NCBI GenBank assembly: GCA_019423635.1
Contig: JAHZBA010000044.1
Coordinates: forward strand, 1-16,751
DNA from: Clostridiales bacterium
GTDB taxonomy: Bacteria > Bacillota > Clostridia > Oscillospirales > Oscillospiraceae
DNA: 16,751 nt
Direction of reading: 5' to 3'
Shown: positions 1 to 6,222 of the stretch, one piece after another
Layout of the letters: each line of letters starts with the position of its first letter
Numbering within the stretch: position 1 is the stretch's first letter
Notes under the pieces: model-generated
Databases searched by the model: none
Told to the model about the DNA's origin: nothing
The model's input: only the letters and a program-made list of their open reading frames with translations
Translations under genes and position numbers: made by a program

Positions 1-431
1 AACCCGTCCCGCCAGACGGTGACGTCCATGTACCGGGAGGCGTACTGGGTGGCGCAGGCGCCCAGGCCGTTGAGACCCAGGGAGAACTCGTAGTTGTCCC
101 CGGTGAGGTTGTCGTACTTGCCGCCGGCGTAGAGCTCGCAGTACACCAGCTCCCAGTTGTAGCGCTGCTCCTTCTCGTTCCAGTCCACGGGGCACCCCCG
201 GCCGGCGTCCTCCACCTGAATGGAGCCGTCGGCAAAGCGGGTGAGGGTAATCAGCCGGCCGTGGCCCTCCCGGGCCTCGTCAATGGAGTTGGAGAGGATC
301 TCAAACACCGCGTGCTCACAGCCGTCCAGGCCGTCGGAGCCGAAAATGACACCGGGCCGCTTCCGTACCCGGTCCGCGCCTTTTAAGGATGAGATGCTGT
401 CGTTGCCGTATTCCAGTTTCTTCGTGGCCAT
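1..431 (-). CDS. GyrB/ParE-like type IIA topoisomerase ATPase subunit, N-terminal part
   Basis: The first 143 codons of an ATPase subunit of a type IIA DNA topoisomerase, running off the window's left edge. The GHKL ATP-binding fold is visible: EILSNSIDEA at residues 44-53 (Mg/ATP-binding Asn48 and general-base-type Glu44), DAGRGCP at 75-81, and a glycine loop GLGLNGLGA at about 117-125. Family role: ATP-driven strand passage together with a GyrA/ParC-like partner, not seen here. The motifs depart from standard GyrB: the residue before Asn48 is Ser rather than Asp, the usual D[ND]GRGIP is DAGRGCP, and GLHGVG is GLNGLG. It therefore looks like a paralogue rather than the housekeeping gyrB. The start is fixed by GGAGGAACT directly upstream (432-440). 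The family is certain; gyrase, topo IV or a third paralogue cannot be decided from this fragment. Confidence 0.88.
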   Translation of the reverse strand, partial: MATKKLEYGNDSISSLKGADRVRKRPGVIFGSDGLDGCEHAVFEILSNSIDEAREGHGRLITLTRFADGSIQVEDAGRGCPVDWNEKEQRYNWELVYCELYAGGKYDNLTGDNYEFSLGLNGLGACATQYASRYMDVTVWRDG

Positions 432-539
432 AGTTCCTCCGCGGGAAAAGGTTCCCAGAATGATTTGAACGCAGGGGCCCGACTCCGGATGGACCCAGGT
501 GTCCGCCCTGCGGAAACAGCAGTAAAATGCCAGCTTTTA

Positions 540-568
540 ACTATACCACATCCCCGGCGCGAATTCAA
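540..568 (-). promoter_or_regulatory. Promoter of the GyrB-like gene
   Basis: On the minus strand, -35 TTGAAT (568-563) and -10 TATAGT (545-540) are separated by exactly 17 bp, with a TGG extension just before the -10. The predicted start near 533 leaves a leader of about 100 nt before the ATG at 431. I see no known riboswitch in that leader. Confidence 0.72.
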
Positions 569-684
569 GGGTTTGCCGCGGCGCCTCCCTTCTTCCCCGT
601 TTTTTGGGAAATAGTTGTTACGCAAACAAACCACACCGGATGGCCTGGTGGGCCGCATCCCCTCTCCTGACGGGGTTTTACCCA

Positions 685-705
685 TTCTCCACAGAGTTTT
701 CCACA
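685..705 (+). promoter_or_regulatory. Two DnaA-box-like nonamers
   Basis: TTCTCCACA (685-693) and TTTTCCACA (697-705) each differ from the consensus DnaA box TTATCCACA only at the third position. They have the same orientation, 12 bp start to start. They lie about 120 bp upstream of the GyrB-like promoter -35. Two single-mismatch nonamers side by side are unusual in DNA this GC-rich, but binding is inferred only. Confidence 0.35.
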
Positions 706-770
706 CCCTTATGTCAACTATGCAGGAAGGGAAAAGTGCGGAAATTCCCCAAAACGTCCCACAGAGAGGG

Positions 771-812
771 AAAAAGCGCAGAGCGGCGCCGTTTTTCGGC
801 GCCAATCTGCGC
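771..812 (-). terminator. Rho-independent terminator of the merR-to-hydrolase operon
   Basis: A two-part hairpin: GCGCAGA (776-782) pairs with TCTGCGC (806-812). Inside it, after a 2x2 internal loop, GGCGCCG (785-791) pairs with CGGCGCC (797-803). On the minus strand the stem is followed by TTTTT (775-771). It lies about 65 bp past the stop codon of the metallo-hydrolase gene, the last of its operon. Confidence 0.85.
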
Positions 813-878
813 AAAATTCGACCTCTTTTTCCCCACAAGCCCCTGGGCGGCAAGGGATGCGGCCGGGAAAGGTCGACC

Positions 879-1625
879 TTACGGAAGGGGGAAAACCTGC
901 CCCGGCGCGGTGATTTCCAGGGTCTGTTCCCGGTATTGGGGGTATTGAGTCAAAAACTTTCTCGTGAAAGAAAAGTCCCCCCACTGGTGCATGGGAAGGA
1001 AGCGGGCGATGTCCGCCGCCGCGAGAATGTGGGCCGGGCCCCGGAAGCCGTCCTCCCCCAGCCGGGGGTCCAGGGGCAGCATGGCCAGGTCGATTTTCCG
1101 CCCCGCCAGAGGCTCCGTGTACCGCTTGAAGTTCACCTCCATGTTCCGGTTCCAGGCCGGGTCCTCCCCCTCCCAGTGCCACCAGTTCAGGTCCCCGGCG
1201 TGGAAGAGGGTCCTCCCGTCCGCCGTCACCAGGAAGGCCACGCCCTCGTCGGTGGAGGACAGGGTCTCGATCTCCGCCCGGGGCAGGGAGAGGGTCTGGC
1301 CGCCCTTTCGCACCCGGGCCTTTCCCGCCGTCTCCGGGGAGATGCCCCAGCGCCGGCGGCGGCGAGTGTCCAGGGAGATGCCGTGGCCCAGCAGGAAGTA
1401 GACATCCCGGTTATCGCCGTCCTCACTTAGGACCTTGTTCTTCCATGGGTCCAGGGCGAAGATCTTGGGGTCGAAGTGGTCCGGGTGGGCGTGGCTTGCA
1501 AAGACGTACAGGGGCACATCCCGCCGCAGTTCCGGCAGCTCCCCCTCCGTCCAGTCAAACAGCAGCGTCACCGAGGGCAGCTCGATGAGAAAGCCGCTGT
1601 GGCCCAGGAAGACGGCGCGGCTCAT
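879..1625 (-). CDS. Metallo-beta-lactamase-fold hydrolase (UlaG/COG2220-like)
   Basis: A 248-residue soluble metallo-hydrolase. The metal-binding signature HAHPDH is at residues 45-50, followed by HAGD at 142-145, a PLDPRLG segment at about 184-190 and a late His at 213 (LPMHQWG), in the order expected for a dinuclear metal site. Family members cleave lactones, phosphoesters or other small molecules; the substrate here is not readable. The short HxHxDH-HAGD layout resembles the L-ascorbate-6-phosphate lactonase-like group more than glyoxalase II or RNase Z. Its ATG overlaps the stop of the YbjQ gene by 4 nt (ATGA), so the two are translationally coupled. It closes the merR operon and is followed by a good terminator. 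Family high, substrate unknown. Confidence 0.88.
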   Translation of the reverse strand: MSRAVFLGHSGFLIELPSVTLLFDWTEGELPELRRDVPLYVFASHAHPDHFDPKIFALDPWKNKVLSEDGDNRDVYFLLGHGISLDTRRRRRWGISPETAGKARVRKGGQTLSLPRAEIETLSSTDEGVAFLVTADGRTLFHAGDLNWWHWEGEDPAWNRNMEVNFKRYTEPLAGRKIDLAMLPLDPRLGEDGFRGPAHILAAADIARFLPMHQWGDFSFTRKFLTQYPQYREQTLEITAPGQVFPLP

Positions 1626-1936
1626 TTGAACCGCACCGCCGTGCCGTAGGCGATGACCTCGGCGGCCCCCTGCATCACGGAGGAGGAGCCGTAGCGGACA
1701 TTCAGCACCGCGTCGGCCCCCAGCCGCTCCGCCTCGTCCACCATGCGCTTGGTGGCGATCTGCCGGGCCTCCGTCAGCATCTCCGTGTAGCCCACGATCT
1801 CACCGCCCACCAGGGTCTTCATGCCCGCCATGAAGTCCTTGCCGAAGTTTTTGGACTGGACCACCGTGCCCTTTGCGATGCCCAGGGCCTCGAACTCCTG
1901 GCCCCCGGGGATATAGTCAATATTCAGCAGCAGCAT
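1622..1936 (-). CDS. YbjQ/UPF0145 family protein
   Basis: A 104-residue protein with the full layout of the YbjQ (UPF0145, DUF74) family: an N-terminal strand, a central FGKDFMAGMKTLVGGEI segment (about residues 51-67), the YTEMLTEAR...A helix, and a C-terminal GADAVLNVRYGSS segment. The family forms pentameric rings and is often annotated as possibly metal-binding, but no biochemical role is established. The start is set by GGAGGAGAA at 1938-1946, which lies inside the 3' end of the preceding membrane-protein gene (20-bp overlap). It is followed by an ATGA overlap with the hydrolase gene. It has no membrane segment or signal peptide, so it is likely cytoplasmic. Confidence 0.88.
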   Translation of the reverse strand: MLLLNIDYIPGGQEFEALGIAKGTVVQSKNFGKDFMAGMKTLVGGEIVGYTEMLTEARQIATKRMVDEAERLGADAVLNVRYGSSSVMQGAAEVIAYGTAVRFK

Positions 1937-2180
1937 CTAATTCTCCTCCTTCAATCTCCTGAAATCGCTGTCTCAGCACCACCAGTGCCGGGATCATCAG
2001 TGCGGCGCAGAAGGCGCCCAGAATTGCAAACAGCCACAGAAGCCACCCCGGCAGGTCCGGGATCAGGCACAGCGCGCCAAAGCACCCCCCGCAGGCCAGC
2101 ATCAAAAGGCCGAAAAAGACCACGCCCAGCACCGCCTGGCGGCGGTATCGCCGTTTGCGCTCTTCAATATTGACTGGCAT
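1917..2180 (-). CDS. Small two-helix membrane protein with a MerR-type tail (paralogue 2)
   Basis: An 87-residue protein. A basic N-terminus (ERKRRYRRQ) precedes two hydrophobic segments at about residues 17-41 and 45-69, and it ends in the tail RFQEIEGGELDAAAEY. The same tail pattern (R-x-[RQ]-E-I-x-x-GE-x-x-x-A-x-x-Y) ends the next two genes upstream, including the MerR regulator. The two-helix hairpin plus tail therefore looks like the regulator's membrane module without its DNA-binding head. The positive-inside pattern puts both ends in the cytoplasm. A GGAGG-rich site lies just before the ATG. It overlaps the upstream gene by 17 bp and the downstream ybjQ-like gene by 20 bp. Function unknown. 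Confidence 0.75.
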   Translation of the reverse strand: MPVNIEERKRRYRRQAVLGVVFFGLLMLACGGCFGALCLIPDLPGWLLWLFAILGAFCAALMIPALVVLRQRFQEIEGGELDAAAEY

Positions 2181-2418
2181 CCTCTTCCTCCCCTCCGTCG
2201 ATCTCCCGCAGCCGCTCCCGCAGGGCCTTGAGCACCCCTGCGATCACTGCGCCGCCCAGAATCAGCCAGCACAGCAGGGGGAACTTGACGTTCACGACCT
2301 CCCCGCCGCTCCACAGGCCCATGGCCCACAGCACGATTCCCATCAGCGGCGCCACATAGGCGATCACCAGCACCGCCATCACAATGGGGGCGATCTTCTT
2401 CCTAGTAGTTTTTCGCAT
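2164..2418 (-). CDS. Small two-helix membrane protein with a MerR-type tail (paralogue 1)
   Basis: An 84-residue protein. A Lys/Arg-rich start (MRKTTRKK) is followed by two hydrophobic segments, about residues 9-34 and 47-65. A short amphipathic helix leads to the C-terminal tail RLREIDGGEEEDASQY, shared with its two neighbours. I chose the ATG at 2418 over the TTG two codons earlier because the AGGAGA site then sits about 7 nt upstream, while the TTG would leave only about 3 nt. It overlaps the end of the merR gene by 17 bp, so it is probably translated by ribosomes leaving that gene. No known domain is recognised. It may interact with or titrate the membrane part of the regulator. Confidence 0.75.
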   Translation of the reverse strand: MRKTTRKKIAPIVMAVLVIAYVAPLMGIVLWAMGLWSGGEVVNVKFPLLCWLILGGAVIAGVLKALRERLREIDGGEEEDASQY

Positions 2419-3061
2419 CGTCAATCTCTCCTCTTCCGATCTCCCGCATCCGCTGGATCAGGGCCGCCAGAATCCCCCCGGCCACCAGCGCCAGCAGGGC
2501 CAGACCGATCAGCAGCAGCGGCAGGGGCAGCCCGTCCACGGGGTCCAGCCAGAAGACCCAGACCAAAAGGGCCATGAGGCCCGCCAGCAGCGCCGTCATG
2601 GTCCCGGCGATGACCAGCGGGGCCACGTACCGGATGCGGATGTCGGAGCGCTGCTTGTTCTGGAAGGTAGTGCCCTCCTGCTCCAGGGTCTCCATGCGGC
2701 CGAGGAGGGCTTCCGCGTCCAGGTCCTCCAGCCGCTGTCCGCAGCCGGTCAGCTCGCCGCACAGCCGGATGGCCTGGGCCAGGTTCTCCCGGTCCCGCTC
2801 CAGCGTTACGAGATGCCGCCGCATGCCGTCCCCCACGGTGTGGGCCCCGCTCTGCATCTGCCGGATCTCCTCCAGGGGCACGCCCAGCTTCCGCAGGAGC
2901 TTGATCTGCCGCAGGACCGCCACCTCCGCCTCGCCGTAGTCCCGGTAGCCGTTTTCGCTGTTGCGCCGGGGCGTCAGCAGTCCCTCGGACTCGTAGAAGC
3001 GGATGTTCTTTTTTGTGATGCCCACCAGGGCCTCCACCTCGTTGATTTTCAGCCGCCTCAC
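2402..3061 (-). CDS. Membrane-anchored MerR-family transcriptional regulator
   Basis: A 219-residue regulator. The MerR winged helix-turn-helix occupies residues 4-70 (KINEVEALVGITKKNIRFYE, then RDYGEAEVAVLRQI). A dimerisation coiled coil follows at about 80-130. Two hydrophobic helices at about 145-172 and 179-203 sit where soluble MerR proteins carry an effector domain, and the protein ends RMREIGRGEIDDAKNY. It should therefore be tethered to the membrane. A longer reading frame begins with an ATG at 3106, but that codon lies inside the promoter spacer. The GTG at 3061, with AGGAAAGG upstream, fits both promoter and family start. It is the first of five overlapping genes and is probably autoregulated through the dyad in its promoter. 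Confidence 0.86.
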   Translation of the reverse strand: MRRLKINEVEALVGITKKNIRFYESEGLLTPRRNSENGYRDYGEAEVAVLRQIKLLRKLGVPLEEIRQMQSGAHTVGDGMRRHLVTLERDRENLAQAIRLCGELTGCGQRLEDLDAEALLGRMETLEQEGTTFQNKQRSDIRIRYVAPLVIAGTMTALLAGLMALLVWVFWLDPVDGLPLPLLLIGLALLALVAGGILAALIQRMREIGRGEIDDAKNY

Positions 3062-3088
3062 CCGCCTTTCCTGTGTCTTGCTGGGATG

Positions 3089-3119
3089 ATGGTACACCTT
3101 CCACAAGGGGGAATGTCAA
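3089..3119 (-). promoter_or_regulatory. MerR-type promoter with 19-bp spacer and operator dyad
   Basis: On the minus strand, -35 TTGACA (3119-3114) and -10 TACCAT (3094-3089) are exactly 19 bp apart, the over-long spacer typical of promoters that MerR proteins activate by DNA distortion. The spacer carries an imperfect dyad at 3096-3116: ACCTTCCAC and GGGGAATGT, 7 of 9 positions paired around a 3-bp centre. The predicted start near 3082 lies about 20 nt before the GTG start of the regulator. Confidence 0.85.
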
Positions 3120-3222
3120 GGGGATCTTGAAAAATATCTCCCACCTGCCGGTCGGTACCCGGGGAGTAGCCGAATGGCAGAGTTTATCGCCGGCCCGTTT
3201 CCCCGTGCATCACGATAGAATT

Positions 3223-3302
3223 GTAGGGGCGATGTCCTCATCGCCTGTTTTTAGGAAACACCGGATCTCCCGGGGGACGGGCGATGAGGACATCGCCCCT
3301 AC
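3223..3302. repeat. Perfect 23-bp inverted repeat, family R1
   Basis: The arms 3223-3245 and 3280-3302 are exact reverse complements, separated by 34 bp. The arm contains GGGGCGATGTCCTCATCGCC. A single right-arm copy recurs at 6349-6375, with 27 identical bases when the flanks are included. The layout suggests a non-autonomous or REP-like interspersed element; no transposase is present. Confidence 0.88.
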
Positions 3303-3387
3303 GGCGTCTCGTGAAAATGCGGACAATATAAAATGTGCGGTGAAAACTCACGATACCCGCATACGGGTTTTCTTTTTCGTGGCGTTA

Positions 3388-3396
3388 TGGTATAAT
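3388..3396 (+). promoter_or_regulatory. Extended -10 promoter of mutY
   Basis: TGG followed by a perfect TATAAT (3391-3396). No good -35 is seen 17 bp upstream (TTTTCT), consistent with an extended -10 promoter. The hexamer ends 6 bp before the mutY ATG, so transcription should begin at or within a base of the start codon and the mRNA would lack a leader. Confidence 0.65.
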
Positions 3397-3402
3397 TCCC
3401 CC

Positions 3403-4485
3403 ATGGAAAAGAGACAGTTGACAAATGAACAGGTGCTGTCAGCACTGCCCGCCCCCCTGCTGGCCTGGTTCCGAACCCATGCCCGGGACCTGCCCTGGCG
3501 GCACACCGCGGACCCCTATCGGATCTGGGTCTCGGAGATCATGCTCCAGCAGACCCGCGTCGCAGCGGTCCTGGGGTATTATGCCCGCTTTCTCGCGGCT
3601 TTTCCCACGGTGGAAGCACTGGCCGCCGCCCCTGAGGAACAGCTGATGAAGCTGTGGGAGGGCCTGGGCTACTACAGCCGGGCCCGGAATCTCCAGAGGG
3701 CGGCCCGGCTCGTGGTGGAGCGGGGCGGCTTTCCGGACACCTACGAAGGGCTCCTGGCCCTGCCCGGCGTGGGGGACTACACCGCCAGCGCCATTGCCTC
3801 GGCGTCCTTCGGGCGGCGGGAGGCGGCGGTGGACGGCAACGTTTTGCGGGTGGTCAGCCGCCTCACCGACTGCCACGACGACATCCTGGACGCAAAGACC
3901 CGGCGGGCCGTCCGGGCGGCGCTCCAGGCGGTCATGCCGCAGGAGGCCGGGGAGATCCGCCTGTTCAACCAGGCGGTGATGGAGCTGGGGGCCCTGGTCT
4001 GCGTGCCGAACGGCCCGCCGAAATGCGGGGAGTGTCCCGTCTCGGCCCTCTGCCTGGGCCGCCGCCTGGGCACGGCGGAGAATCTGCCGGTGAAGGCCCC
4101 CAAAAAGGAGCGGCGCAGGGAGGAGAAGACCGTGTTTTTGCTGCTGCGCCAGGGCCGGGTGGCCCTGCGCCGGCGTCCGGCGTCCGGGCTTCTGGCGGGG
4201 CTGTGGGAGTTTCCCAACGTGGAGGGCGCCCTGGACGAGACCGCCGCCGGGCGGGCGGCGGCGGACTGGGGGCTGGAGATCCGGGCGTGGCGGAAGAAGC
4301 TGACGGCAAGGCACATCTTTACCCATGTGGAGTGGCAGATGACCGGCTACATCCTGGAGGTCTCCGGGACGGGGCCGGAGGAGTTTTTGTGGGCGGACGG
4401 GCCGGCCCTGGCGGAGCACGCGGTGCCCTCGGCCTTCGCCCGGTACTATGAGGAGGCCGGGAAACTGCTGGAGGAGGACGGATAG
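3403..4485 (+). CDS. mutY: A/G-specific adenine DNA glycosylase
   Basis: A 360-residue MutY, which removes adenine mispaired with 8-oxoguanine. The sequence shows catalytic Glu45 in SEIMLQQT, the helix-hairpin-helix LPGVGDYTA at 120-128, and catalytic Asp144 in VDGNV. The [4Fe-4S] cysteines are C200, C208, C211 and C217. Their C-x7-C-x2-C-x5-C spacing has one more residue than the usual x6 first gap, a variant I believe is common in clostridia. The C-terminal NUDIX-like 8-oxoG-sensing domain covers about 240-355, with FTH at 306-308 as the mismatch-reading loop. The start at 3403 has no ribosome site but coincides with the predicted transcription start. The next gene begins immediately after its stop. 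Confidence 0.95.
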   Translation: MEKRQLTNEQVLSALPAPLLAWFRTHARDLPWRHTADPYRIWVSEIMLQQTRVAAVLGYYARFLAAFPTVEALAAAPEEQLMKLWEGLGYYSRARNLQRAARLVVERGGFPDTYEGLLALPGVGDYTASAIASASFGRREAAVDGNVLRVVSRLTDCHDDILDAKTRRAVRAALQAVMPQEAGEIRLFNQAVMELGALVCVPNGPPKCGECPVSALCLGRRLGTAENLPVKAPKKERRREEKTVFLLLRQGRVALRRRPASGLLAGLWEFPNVEGALDETAAGRAAADWGLEIRAWRKKLTARHIFTHVEWQMTGYILEVSGTGPEEFLWADGPALAEHAVPSAFARYYEEAGKLLEEDG

Positions 4486-4683
4486 ATGGCGGTGCTGAGA
4501 ATTGTTCTGGCCCTGGTGATGACGCTGGCGCGGGTGCTGCCCTTTCTGATTGTGGCGGCGCTGCTGGTATTTCTGTGGCAGCGGTCCGCCCGGAAGCGGC
4601 AGGACCCCGACTTTGAGGGGCCGGTGGTGACGGTGGACTACGAGGTCGTGGAGGACGGGACGGACGAGGAGGAGAAACCCTGA
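4486..4683 (+). CDS. Small single-pass membrane protein
   Basis: A 65-residue protein with one hydrophobic helix at about residues 3-31. A basic stretch follows (QRSARKRQ, 32-39), then an acidic C-terminal tail (VVEDGTDEEEKP). The positive-inside rule places the tail in the cytoplasm. I recognise no family. The ATG directly follows the mutY stop, with GGAGGAGG inside the end of mutY as ribosome site. The TGA overlaps the next gene's ATG by one base. Its place between mutY and a CxxC protein suggests co-expression, not necessarily a joint function. Confidence 0.7.
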   Translation: MAVLRIVLALVMTLARVLPFLIVAALLVFLWQRSARKRQDPDFEGPVVTVDYEVVEDGTDEEEKP

Positions 4684-5171
4684 TGGCCTTTTGGAACAAA
4701 AGCGAGGACCCCTGGGACATGGACCCCGCCAGGGAGCGGGCCCGGCGGGAGCGGGAGCCTATGGAGAACCCTCTGGACACCCTGCGGGACTGGAATGAAA
4801 AGCGAAAGGCCGACGCCGCCGCCAGGGAGGCCGCCCAGGCGGCGGAGCCTCCGGAGAAGTGCCCCTGGTGCGGACAGGACATGGAGCGGGGGTATCTCGC
4901 CACCGGCCGGGGCGGCATTGTCTGGACGCCGGGGCGGATGACCACCCGGGCCGCCTGGATCGGCCCGCCCAGGGAGAGCCGGGAGCGGCGTCTGCGGGTG
5001 GACAACGAGGGGGGAATCGCCGCCTATAAGACCGCCTGGTACTGTGAGCGCTGCCAGAAGATGACCATCGACGCCGCGGGGCTCCTGAGCCCCGAGAACA
5101 CGGACATGTGGCCCTTCCCCCAGGAGCCGGAGACGCCGGAGTCCGATGGCGGAGAGGGGGATGCCCCATGA
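4683..5171 (+). CDS. Two-CxxC zinc-ribbon-like protein (DUF6487-like)
   Basis: A 162-residue soluble protein. Residues 1-55 are highly charged and probably helical or disordered. The core begins with CPWCGQDMERGYLA (C60 and C63), continues through a Trp-rich stretch (IVWTPG, AAWIG), and closes with WYCERCQKM (C121 and C124). The two CxxC pairs look like a split zinc ribbon. The CPxCGxxMxxGY opening matches what I know of DUF6487, whose function is unknown. The C-terminus is acidic. It is coupled on both sides: a 1-base overlap upstream and ATGA overlap with the radical SAM gene downstream. Confidence 0.72.
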   Translation: MAFWNKSEDPWDMDPARERARREREPMENPLDTLRDWNEKRKADAAAREAAQAAEPPEKCPWCGQDMERGYLATGRGGIVWTPGRMTTRAAWIGPPRESRERRLRVDNEGGIAAYKTAWYCERCQKMTIDAAGLLSPENTDMWPFPQEPETPESDGGEGDAP

Positions 5172-6040
5172 TCTGCCGCCTGTGCCCGAGAGAGTGCGGC
5201 GCGGAGCGGACGGAGACCCGCGCCGGCGGCGTCTGCGCCATGCCCGCCACCCCCGTGGCCGCCCTGGCCTGCCTTCATAAGTGGGAGGAGCCGTGCCTTG
5301 TGGGAGAGAAGGGCGCCGGGGCGGTGTTCTTCTCCGGCTGCAATCTCCGGTGCGTGTACTGCCAGAATGGAACGATCTCCCGGGGGCAGACCGGAAAGCC
5401 AGTGGCTCCGGAGCGCCTGCGGGAGATCTTTTGGGAGCTGATCGCCCAGGGGGCGTCGTGTCTGGATCTGGTGACCCCCACCCACTTCACCCCGGCCATT
5501 CTGGAGGCCCTGGGAGAGGAGCCCTGGCCGGTGCCGGTGGTATGGAACTGCGGGGGCTATGAAAAGGTGGAGACGCTGCGGCTGCTGGAGGGGAAGGTGC
5601 AGGGATATCTGCCGGATTTGAAATACGCCCTGCCCGGGACGGCCCGGGCCTGCGGCGCCCCGGAGGACTACTTCCAGTGCGCCGCGGCGGCCATCCGGGA
5701 GATGTTCCGCCAGCGGGGGCCCTATCGGATGGAGAACGGGCAGCTGGTGTCCGGCGTGCTGATCCGGCACCTGGTGCTGCCGGGGGAGCTGGAGAACACC
5801 CGGCGCTGCATTGATTGGGTGGCGGAGACCTTCCGGCCCGGCGAGGTGCTGTTCTCCCTCATGAGCCAGTACACGCCTCAGCCGGGGGCCGTCGGAAAGC
5901 TGAGCCGGCCGGTGACGGCGGCGGAGTACCGCGCCGCGGCGGCGTATCTTACAAACTGCGGGATCACCGACGGCTACACCCAGGAGCGGACCTCCGCCAG
6001 GGAGGAGTACACGCCCGCCTTTGATCTCTCCGGCCTATAA
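5168..6040 (+). CDS. Radical SAM protein, PflX/COG1313-like
   Basis: A 290-residue radical SAM enzyme. The [4Fe-4S]-SAM motif C-x3-C-x2-C is at C58, C62 and C65 (GCNLRCVYCQN). An N-terminal cysteine cluster (C3, C6, C10 and C23, in CRLCPRECG...GGVCAM) is typical of the COG1313 group annotated as 'PflX, putative pyruvate formate-lyase activating enzyme'. WNCGGY at about 145-150 and LPDLKYA at about 168-174 also fit. The true role of this group is not established, and no glycyl-radical enzyme is seen nearby, so activation of pyruvate formate-lyase should not be assumed. I chose the ATG at 5168 (ATGA overlap, GGAGAGGGGG upstream) over a longer frame from 5108. Confidence 0.88.
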   Translation: MICRLCPRECGAERTETRAGGVCAMPATPVAALACLHKWEEPCLVGEKGAGAVFFSGCNLRCVYCQNGTISRGQTGKPVAPERLREIFWELIAQGASCLDLVTPTHFTPAILEALGEEPWPVPVVWNCGGYEKVETLRLLEGKVQGYLPDLKYALPGTARACGAPEDYFQCAAAAIREMFRQRGPYRMENGQLVSGVLIRHLVLPGELENTRRCIDWVAETFRPGEVLFSLMSQYTPQPGAVGKLSRPVTAAEYRAAAAYLTNCGITDGYTQERTSAREEYTPAFDLSGL

Positions 6041-6125
6041 AGAGCCGGAGGCTCCGGGGGATGCCAAGCCAGGGGATCAGGCTTTGGAGGGATGACCCTC
6101 TCCGTCACCGCCTGCGGCGGCGCCA

Positions 6126-6144
6126 CCTCTCCCGGAGGGAGAGG
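6126..6144. repeat. 8-bp hairpin CCTCTCCC-GGA-GGGAGAGG
   Basis: A perfect stem of 8 bp with a 3-base loop, about 85 bp past the radical SAM stop. No T-run follows, so it is not a good terminator. It may be the core of another interspersed palindrome. Confidence 0.6.
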
Positions 6145-6222
6145 CAAGGAGGCGGCTTGACCAGCATCAGGGGCCAGAATCAGGGGGAAGGCCCCCGGAG
6201 CGATGCGCCGGGTCGTGGCCCA

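Larger units (their letters stand above)
432..878. other. Intergenic region: divergence from standard coding, promoter, DnaA-like boxes, terminator
   Basis: A 447-bp gap without a credible gene. It holds the leader and promoter of the GyrB-like gene, two DnaA-box-like nonamers at 685-705, and the terminator of the metallo-hydrolase operon at 771-812. Open frames here have no ribosome site or family resemblance. Confidence 0.7.
3062..3402. other. Divergent intergenic region between merR and mutY
   Basis: It holds the merR promoter, a perfect 23-bp inverted repeat (3223-3302) and the mutY promoter. The open frame continuing upstream of mutY into this gap has no ribosome site and crosses the repeat, so it is not coding. 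Confidence 0.7.

Noticed and set aside
712..717. TTGACA on the minus strand as a second promoter for the GyrB-like gene
   Set aside because: No -10-like hexamer lies 16-19 bp downstream (CTGTGG or TGTGGA instead); the promoter at 540-568 is far better.
383..853. A 156-codon minus-strand frame overlapping the GyrB-like start
   Set aside because: It crosses the GyrB-like promoter and the 771-812 terminator, and it overlaps the true gene in another frame.
3160..3230. A tRNA-like D-arm sequence (GAGTAGCCGAATGGCAGAG) upstream of the R1 repeat
   Set aside because: No anticodon stem, T-arm (GGTTCGAATCC-type) or acceptor pairing follows; only the D-arm resemblance is present.
3223..3302. CRISPR-type repeat
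   Set aside because: Only two inverted arms, with no regularly spaced direct repeats or cas genes.
3355..3377. ACCCG-CATA-CGGGT followed by TTTCTTTTTC, resembling a plus-strand terminator
   Set aside because: Only a 5-bp stem, with no plus-strand gene before it; the T-rich part lies at the expected -35 position of the mutY promoter.
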